A stretch of 7,486 bases of DNA from Caldilineaceae bacterium (GTDB lineage: Bacteria; Chloroflexota; Anaerolineae; Caldilineales; Caldilineaceae): contig JAPPKT010000130.1 in NCBI GenBank assembly GCA_028819675.1, positions 1-7,486 on the forward strand, read 5' to 3'. Below are positions 1 through 3,915 of the stretch, piece after piece. A model generated the notes under the pieces. The model searched no databases, was not told the origin of the DNA, and saw nothing but the letters and a program-made list of their open reading frames with translations. Each line of letters begins with the position of its first letter. Positions within the stretch are counted from its first letter, which is position 1. The position numbers and the translations under genes were made by a program.

Positions 1-61
1 GGCGCTTGACGAAGCCGGGTGTGTGGATGTGGGCGCAGCCGACGAGTGCGATGTTAGCCAT
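1..61 (-). CDS. Gfo/Idh/MocA-type oxidoreductase, N-terminal fragment (partial)
   Basis: The minus strand opens with ATG at 61 and reads MANIALVGCAHIHTPGFVKR before leaving the window, so only about 20 residues are visible. The hydrophobic beta strand followed by GCAHIHTPGF resembles the start of the Rossmann NAD(P)-binding domain of Gfo/Idh/MocA-family sugar or polyol dehydrogenases. The start is supported by a GGAGAA ribosome binding site (69-74) seven bases upstream. The gene is divergent from the pdxA-like gene across a 441-bp spacer. If both are dehydrogenases of sugar-acid or polyol metabolism, the pair could belong to one catabolic locus, but that is inference. With so little sequence the family call is tentative; another Rossmann-fold protein is possible. 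Confidence 0.55.
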   Translation of the reverse strand, partial: MANIALVGCAHIHTPGFVKR

Positions 62-244
62 GAAGCGGTTCTCCAGCAGTGTATGTGGCTGCCGCTGCCT
101 CCGGGTGTTGAGGCGGTGGGCGGCAGGGGGATCGGGGCGCCTTGAGGGCGCGCCTCAGTAGTGTAGCGGATCGGTGGGCAACGCGCTATTGCGGGGCGGT
201 GTTGGGCGCGGTTCAGATTTCCTGGGTGGTCGTTGTCTGAATCA

Positions 245-275
245 GGATTTTCAGGACTGATAGGGATTTTCAGGA
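245..275. repeat. Short tandem intergenic repeat, 19-bp period
   Basis: GGATTTTCAGGA occurs at 245-256 and again, identical, at 264-275, separated by a 7-bp spacer. It lies in noncoding sequence and has no coding or hairpin role that I can see. It resembles the short periodic intergenic repeats seen elsewhere in this window in location and style, but not in sequence. Confidence 0.6.
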
Positions 276-455
276 TGGCAGGCGATCGGTTGTCGTCTTT
301 TGGGTGGGTATTTCTGCGCCGGATGAGAGGGCGGGTTGCAGGGAGGCAGCAGTGTGGGATGCACCCGCGATGCAGGGTGCATGTTTTGTGGGCGCGGCCC
401 GGGGTGATAGCATCGATCTTATGGCGTGCTGGAAGCGTGTCGAGTCAGGGCAGGC

Positions 456-476
456 CTCTGATCGGACAGATCAGAG
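456..476. promoter_or_regulatory. Perfect 8-bp dyad upstream of pdxA-like gene (possible operator or leader hairpin)
   Basis: CTCTGATC (456-463), a 5-base spacer GGACA and GATCAGAG (469-476) form a perfect inverted repeat ending 26 bp before the GTG start and 14 bp before the AAGGTG ribosome binding site. As DNA it has the size of a dimeric repressor operator. As RNA it would be a stable hairpin in the 5' leader. No U-tract follows, so it is not an intrinsic terminator. The function is inferred from symmetry and position only. Confidence 0.45.
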
Positions 477-502
477 TTCAGGCAATCAGAAAGGTGTGAA
501 TC

Positions 503-1504
503 GTGGCTGACAGCCGTCCTATATTGGCAATTACGCTGGGCGACCCGGCTGGCATTGGGCCGGAGGTGGTGCTGAAGGCGTTGGGGCATGGAGAGGTGTT
601 TGCGGCTTGCCGACCGCTGGTGGTCGGTGATCGGGGCGTTCTGGAGAGGGCGGCGACTTGGGTGGATATGCGGCCTCGTTTTGAAGGTATCGCTGAGATC
701 AGTAGCGGCAGGTATGTACAGGGGACGGTGCCGCTGCTGGATCTGGCGAACGTGGAACTGGCGGATGTGCCGGTGGGGGAGGTGAGCGCGGGGGCGGGGC
801 GGGCCGCGGTGGAGTATGTGATGCGCGCCTGTGATCTGGCGATGGCGGGGCAGGCGGCGGCGGTGGTGACGGCGCCGCTGAACAAGGAGGCGATGCACAG
901 GGCCGGGTTTTTGTATCCCGGGCATACGGAGCTGCTGGCCGAGCGCACGGGGGCGGAGCGGGTTTCGATGTTGCTGGTGGGGCCGACGCTGCGGGTGGTG
1001 CACGTGAGTACGCACGTTGCGCTGGAGGAGGCGATCCGGCGGGTCAGGCCGGCGCGGGTGCTGGAGGTGATCGAGTTGGCGCAGCGGTCGTGCCGGATGC
1101 TGGGGATCGAGGCGCCGCGGATTGCGGTGGCGGGGTTGAATCCTCATGCAAGCGAGAACGGGCTGTTCGGGGTGCAGGAGGCGGAGCAGATCCAGCCGGC
1201 CATCGAGACGGCGCGGGCGCGCGGCTGGACGGTGTCGGACCCGCAACCGCCGGATACGGTCTTTCTGCGGGCGACACGGGGTGAGTTCGACATCATTGTG
1301 GCGATGTACCATGACCAGGGTCATATTCCGATGAAGTTGCTGGCGTTTGACAGCGGGGTAAACGTGAGTATTGGGTTGCCGATACTGCGTACGTCGGTGG
1401 ACCATGGGACTGCTTTTGATATTGCGGGGACGGGAAAGGCGAGCGAGGAGAGTATGCTGGCGGCGATTCGGGTGGCGGTGAAAATGGCAGAGGCCAGGGA
1501 TTAA
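503..1504 (+). CDS. pdxA: PdxA-family 4-hydroxythreonine-4-phosphate / 4-phospho-threonate dehydrogenase
   Basis: This is a complete 333-aa protein of the metal- and NAD-dependent PdxA family. Family motifs run in order: TLGDPAGIGPE (11-21), TAPLNKEA (123-130), GHTELLAE (140-147), VSTHVAL (168-174), GLNPHASE (211-218), YHDQGHIPMK (269-278) and RTSVDHGTAFDIAGTG (296-311). His171, His215 and His270 match the three divalent-metal ligands of E. coli PdxA. PdxA oxidises 4-phosphohydroxy-threonine in the DXP-dependent pyridoxal-phosphate pathway. Paralogues called PdxA2 oxidise 4-phospho-D-threonate or -erythronate in sugar-acid catabolism. The APLNK, THVAL and YHDQGHIP variants fit PdxA2 better than E. 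coli PdxA (GPVHK, THLPL, YHDQGLPVLK), so the B6 role is uncertain. The start is GTG with AAGGTG (491-496) six bases upstream. No pdxJ, ksgA or DUF1537 kinase gene is visible to settle the role. Confidence 0.93.
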   Translation: MADSRPILAITLGDPAGIGPEVVLKALGHGEVFAACRPLVVGDRGVLERAATWVDMRPRFEGIAEISSGRYVQGTVPLLDLANVELADVPVGEVSAGAGRAAVEYVMRACDLAMAGQAAAVVTAPLNKEAMHRAGFLYPGHTELLAERTGAERVSMLLVGPTLRVVHVSTHVALEEAIRRVRPARVLEVIELAQRSCRMLGIEAPRIAVAGLNPHASENGLFGVQEAEQIQPAIETARARGWTVSDPQPPDTVFLRATRGEFDIIVAMYHDQGHIPMKLLAFDSGVNVSIGLPILRTSVDHGTAFDIAGTGKASEESMLAAIRVAVKMAEARD

Positions 1505-1562
1505 GGGGTTAGGTTCCGTTGGCGATTGCTTAGACCGTGAACTGCAGGGGCGAACTGCGGTT

Positions 1563-1591
1563 ATCCGCGAAGGAACGCGAAGGGGCGCGAA
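1563..1591 (+). repeat. Interspersed 29-bp repeat, copy A
   Basis: This 29-bp stretch starts ATCCGCGAAGG and is built on a roughly 10-bp period of the core CGCGAAGG. It matches 6079-6107 at 27 of 29 positions, in the same orientation. Both copies lie downstream of a plus-strand stop codon (59 bp after pdxA here). It is too short for an insertion sequence and shows no terminal repeats. Confidence 0.75.
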
Positions 1592-1625
1592 GAAAACCCT
1601 CTGCTATTGGCGCGCATGATGGGCT

Positions 1626-1709
1626 TTTCTCGCCAGAATCACGAGAAAGTCCAACAGACTGGCTTTGCGGCCGCCTTTCCGTTGTCAGAGTTCAGACATT
1701 TTCTGACAA
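1626..1709. other. Two hairpins in convergent spacer between pdxA and the aminotransferase
   Basis: The 244-bp spacer 1505-1748 lies between two converging genes and holds no supported gene. It contains TTTCTCG/CGAGAAA (1626-1632 with 1642-1648, 9-base loop) and TTGTCAG/CTGACAA (1682-1688 with 1703-1709, 14-base loop). The second competes with CTGAC-AATA-GTCAG (1703-1716) and TCAGA/TCTGA (1692-1706). The place is right for bidirectional transcription termination, but no arm is followed by a real T-run, so I call it structured spacer and not a terminator. A GAACTGC direct repeat (1539-1545, 1552-1558) is also present. Confidence 0.4.
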
Positions 1710-1748
1710 TAGTCAGCGAGTCCCAGAAAGAAAGGTGGATTGCGGAGT

Positions 1749-2939
1749 CTACTGAAAACTGTCGAAGACGTGGCCGAGGCGGCGGATGCCTGCTTTGATT
1801 TCGGGTATGGGGTAGTGGGCGAAGCAGAGGCGGAGGCAGTGGTTGAGGGCGCCGACGCTGGAGCAGCGGGGGCCGGGGAGGAAGCCGACTTTGGCGTCGG
1901 CGGCGGCATCAAGGAGGTTGGTGGTGTTGAACTGGCCGGGGGTGCCTGCGGCGGTTGAGCGGTTGGCGGCGGCGAGAAAGTCGTCGGTGCAGGTGAGCCA
2001 GAAGAAGAAGCCGCCGGCGGGGACGGTCCAGGCGGCGCGGTCGCCGATGTGTTTGTGCAGGGCGGCGTCCATGGCGTCGACGCGCTGCTTATAGGCGCGG
2101 CGGAGGCTGTCCAGGTATTGCTTCTGTCCGCCCCCCTCCAGGGCGACGCGCACCAGATTTGAGGTGAACTGGTTGAGGCCGCCGCCGCTGTCGACGAGGC
2201 CGCTGTCGGCGAATTGACGCGCCTGCTGCTCGGAAGTCTGCACCCAGCCCAGGCGCAGGCCGGGCGCAAGGATTTTTGAGAAGGAGCCGAGGGAGAGCAC
2301 TCTGCCGCTGTCTGCATAGGCGGCGAAGGGAGCCGGCGGCGGCGATCCGAAGTCGAGGAGATGGTAGACCTCGTCGGCGACGATGTGGAAGTCATGCTGC
2401 TCTGCGAGGGCCAGCAGTTGCTGGCGGCGGGTTTGGGAGAGCGTGCGGCCGGTGGGGTTCTGGTAGGTGGGGATGGTGTAGAGCAGGACGGGGCGGTGGC
2501 GGGTAAGCGCCTCTGCGACGGCGGGCAGCACAAGGCCGTGTTCATCGGTGGGGATGGGGACGGCGTTGAGCCGGTGGTCTTCCTGGAGGATGCGCAGGGC
2601 GAGGAAGTAGCTTGGCTCTTCGACGAAGACGGTGTCGCCGGGGCGGGTGAGGAGGGTGCAGACCAGGTTGAGGGCCTGCGAGGCGCCAGCGGTGATCATG
2701 AGCTGCTGGGGCTGGACGGGGGTACCGTAGCCGCGGCTGAGGAAGTCGGCGAGGGCCCAGCGGAAGCGGCCGTCGCCCTGGGGGAAGCCGTAGTTGAGCA
2801 GCTCGGTGTCGCCTTCGGCGAAGCGTTCGGCGGCGACCTCGCGCATGAGGGCGTGGGGCAGGAGGGCGAAGTCGGGCTGGCCGATGCCGAAGTTGATGCT
2901 GTCTGCGGTGCGGTCGACTTGGGTGGAGCGGTCGTACAT
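1749..2939 (-). CDS. PLP-dependent aminotransferase, class I/II (fold type I)
   Basis: This 396-aa protein carries the full class I/II aminotransferase signature. It has INFGIGQPDF at the N-terminus, TAGASQAL (83-90) for phosphate binding and NPTG with Asn161. ADEVY supplies Asp189 for the pyridine nitrogen and Tyr192. SFSKILAPGLRLGW contains the Schiff-base lysine Lys222, and Arg370 in LRLCF is the expected substrate-carboxylate arginine. The overall pattern is that of the 2-aminoadipate/aromatic aminotransferase group (LysN or MocR-C-terminal-like). The amino donor and keto acid cannot be read from sequence. I chose ATG at 2939 because GGTGG lies eight bases upstream and INFGIGQPDF then falls at the usual distance from the start. 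GTG at 2993 would add 18 residues without a ribosome binding site. The gene lies 97 bp downstream of the Crp/Fnr-type regulator on the same strand. The gap holds no clear promoter or terminator, so co-transcription is plausible. Confidence 0.93.
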   Translation of the reverse strand: MYDRSTQVDRTADSINFGIGQPDFALLPHALMREVAAERFAEGDTELLNYGFPQGDGRFRWALADFLSRGYGTPVQPQQLMITAGASQALNLVCTLLTRPGDTVFVEEPSYFLALRILQEDHRLNAVPIPTDEHGLVLPAVAEALTRHRPVLLYTIPTYQNPTGRTLSQTRRQQLLALAEQHDFHIVADEVYHLLDFGSPPPAPFAAYADSGRVLSLGSFSKILAPGLRLGWVQTSEQQARQFADSGLVDSGGGLNQFTSNLVRVALEGGGQKQYLDSLRRAYKQRVDAMDAALHKHIGDRAAWTVPAGGFFFWLTCTDDFLAAANRSTAAGTPGQFNTTNLLDAAADAKVGFLPGPRCSSVGALNHCLRLCFAHYPIPEIKAGIRRLGHVFDSFQ

Positions 2940-3036
2940 GGGGGTGGACCACCGGTGATCAGTGATTGTCGGCCAGCAATCCATGGGGCCCACTGGTGCA
3001 GTCGACCGCTGTCCCGTGGCAGTTGGCCACTGCGGA

Positions 3037-3765
3037 TCAGATGTTTTCGTCGAGCAGCTTTATGCGTTTGCTGCCGATGATGGAAATGGATTCCCGGTCG
3101 AGAAGTTTGATGCGCTTGCGTCCGATTTCGATGAGGCCGCGTGCTTTGAGGTCGTTGAGGACCTGTGTGGCGGTTTCGCGGTAGGTGCCGATGCTTTCGG
3201 CCAGGTCCTGGTGGGTGAGGCCGGTTACTTCGTCGGACTGCTGCTCGTCGGAGAGGCGCAGGAGCAGATTGGCCAGGCGGGAGGGGATGCCTTTGAAGGC
3301 CATGTTTTCGAGGCTTTCTTCGGCATCCTGCAGGCGCTTGCCGGTTATTTCGAGAATGCGCAGGGCGACCTGGGGCTTGCTGAGGATGAGCCGTTCGAGG
3401 TCGTTGCGGCTCATGACGCAGATGAGGCAGTCGTCGATGGCTTCGGCAAAGGTATTGTGCATCTTGGTGCCGAGCAGGGCCATTTCGCCGAAGAGTGTGT
3501 GGGGGCCGAGGGTTGTGATGACGAGCTTTTTGCCTTCAGGGCTGATGCGATAGAGCTGCACGCGGCCTTCCTTGAGGATGAAAAGGACTTCGCCGGGCTC
3601 CTCGGGGCGGTAGAAGACCCGTCCTTTGCGCACGGTGCTCATCGTGGTGATTCGGTTCAGTTCTTCCATTTCTCTGGATGTCAGGTCCTGAAAGACCATC
3701 AGTTCAGAGAGAAATTTCATCTTTTCCGCGGGTTGCAGCGCGGCGGACATTTTCATGATCGTCAT
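3037..3765 (-). CDS. Crp/Fnr-family transcriptional regulator
   Basis: This 242-aa cytoplasmic DNA-binding protein has an N-terminal cyclic-nucleotide-binding-type beta barrel (about 23-120, with [22 protein letters not shown] and FGEMALLG). A dimerisation helix (about 121-155) and a Crp-type winged helix (about 160-225) follow, including [23 protein letters not shown] with the typical GTYRET recognition helix. At the place of E. coli CRP Arg82-Ser83 it has Asn104-Thr105, so classical cAMP binding is unlikely. There are only two cysteines (113, 116), so it is not an FNR [4Fe-4S] sensor; the ligand is unknown. The last 29 residues are a tandem duplication: [10 protein letters not shown] (214-223) and [10 protein letters not shown] (230-239), period 16 residues. 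The start has AGGAGA eight bases upstream and a strong promoter. It is divergent from the protease-deacetylase gene and upstream of the aminotransferase, and could regulate either. Confidence 0.93.
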   Translation of the reverse strand: MTIMKMSAALQPAEKMKFLSELMVFQDLTSREMEELNRITTMSTVRKGRVFYRPEEPGEVLFILKEGRVQLYRISPEGKKLVITTLGPHTLFGEMALLGTKMHNTFAEAIDDCLICVMSRNDLERLILSKPQVALRILEITGKRLQDAEESLENMAFKGIPSRLANLLLRLSDEQQSDEVTGLTHQDLAESIGTYRETATQVLNDLKARGLIEIGRKRIKLLDRESISIIGSKRIKLLDENI

Positions 3766-3773
3766 GTTGGGTT

Positions 3774-3779
3774 TCTCCT
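3774..3779 (-). promoter_or_regulatory. Ribosome binding site of the Crp/Fnr-family gene
   Basis: The minus strand reads AGGAGA eight bases before the ATG at 3765. It is a near-perfect Shine-Dalgarno and fixes this start against the nearby in-frame ATG codons at 3756 and 3750. Confidence 0.8.
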
Positions 3780-3836
3780 GGCACGCCGCGGGTCCGGCAA
3801 GGGCGGCGGCCCCGGTTCCTCGCTATCAACTTATAG

Positions 3837-3860
3837 CCCTACCTTATTATACGCGTAGGG
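3837..3860. promoter_or_regulatory. 6-bp dyad over the -10 box of the regulator gene (possible operator)
   Basis: CCCTAC (3837-3842), 12 bases, then GTAGGG (3855-3860) form an inverted repeat centred on the -10 hexamer of the minus-strand promoter. A protein bound here would block RNA polymerase, so autorepression is a natural reading. It is not a classical CRP/FNR half-site pair (TGTGA or TTGAT), so the binder may be a different protein. The call rests on symmetry and position. Confidence 0.4.
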
Positions 3861-3873
3861 GCGAATTTATCAA
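3846..3873 (-). promoter_or_regulatory. Sigma-70-type promoter for the Crp/Fnr-family gene
   Basis: On the minus strand TTGATA (3873-3868) is followed after 16 bp by TATAAT (3851-3846), a perfect -10 and a five-of-six -35. Transcription would begin near 3839, giving a leader of about 74 bases before the ATG at 3765. The promoter stands in a locally AT-rich patch of an otherwise GC-rich window. Confidence 0.75.
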
Positions 3874-3900
3874 CCTTTTTTGGCGCTCTCACATCCGATT

Positions 3901-3909
3901 TGTTAAAAT
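3901..3909 (+). promoter_or_regulatory. Extended -10 promoter, probably giving a leaderless mRNA
   Basis: TGTTAAAAT matches an extended -10 box (TG-N-TAAAAT). The nearest -35-like hexamer is TTGGCG (3880-3885), 18 bp upstream. The -10 ends at 3909, so transcription would start near 3916, the A of the ATG. No Shine-Dalgarno lies before that ATG. Both facts fit leaderless translation, known in Deinococcus and actinobacteria among others. Confidence 0.5.
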
Positions 3910-3915
3910 GCGGGC

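Larger units (their letters stand above)
62..502. other. Divergent intergenic region, no supported gene
   Basis: This 441-bp spacer separates the minus-strand oxidoreductase from the plus-strand pdxA-like gene. Small open frames here lack a credible ribosome binding site and family resemblance. Visible structure: a small TGAGG/CCTCA hairpin (143-157), a 19-bp-period direct repeat (245-275) and a strong dyad (456-476). A weak -10-like AGTGTA (minus-strand TACACT, 160-165) could serve the oxidoreductase. TTGTGG (386-391) and TAGCAT (408-413), 16 bp apart, could serve pdxA. Neither promoter match is strong enough to list separately. Confidence 0.6.

Noticed and set aside
233..510. Two overlapping small plus-strand frames before pdxA
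   Set aside because: Both run through the tandem repeat or the dyad and have no ribosome binding site; composition is typical of chance frames.
419..1405. Long minus-strand open frame opposite the pdxA-like gene
   Set aside because: It is a GC-driven antisense shadow rich in Arg, His and Pro; the plus strand carries a full PdxA motif set over the same bases.
1537..1798. Small plus-strand frames (about 63-72 aa) in the convergent spacer
   Set aside because: They include the 29-bp repeat and hairpins, run into the end of the aminotransferase gene, and show no ribosome binding site or recognisable sequence.
2963..3033. Small inverted repeats (GATTG/CAATC and GCAGT/ACTGC) between the regulator and aminotransferase genes as a terminator
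   Set aside because: The stems are five bases with no T-run on the minus strand, so they do not argue against co-transcription.
2361..3080. 239-aa plus-strand frame rich in Gly, Val, Glu and Asp
   Set aside because: It is the reverse shadow of the aminotransferase, with low complexity and no family motif.
2962..3858. 298-aa plus-strand frame opposite the Crp/Fnr gene
   Set aside because: It covers the regulator, its ribosome binding site and part of its promoter in antisense; the minus strand has clear domains and signals.
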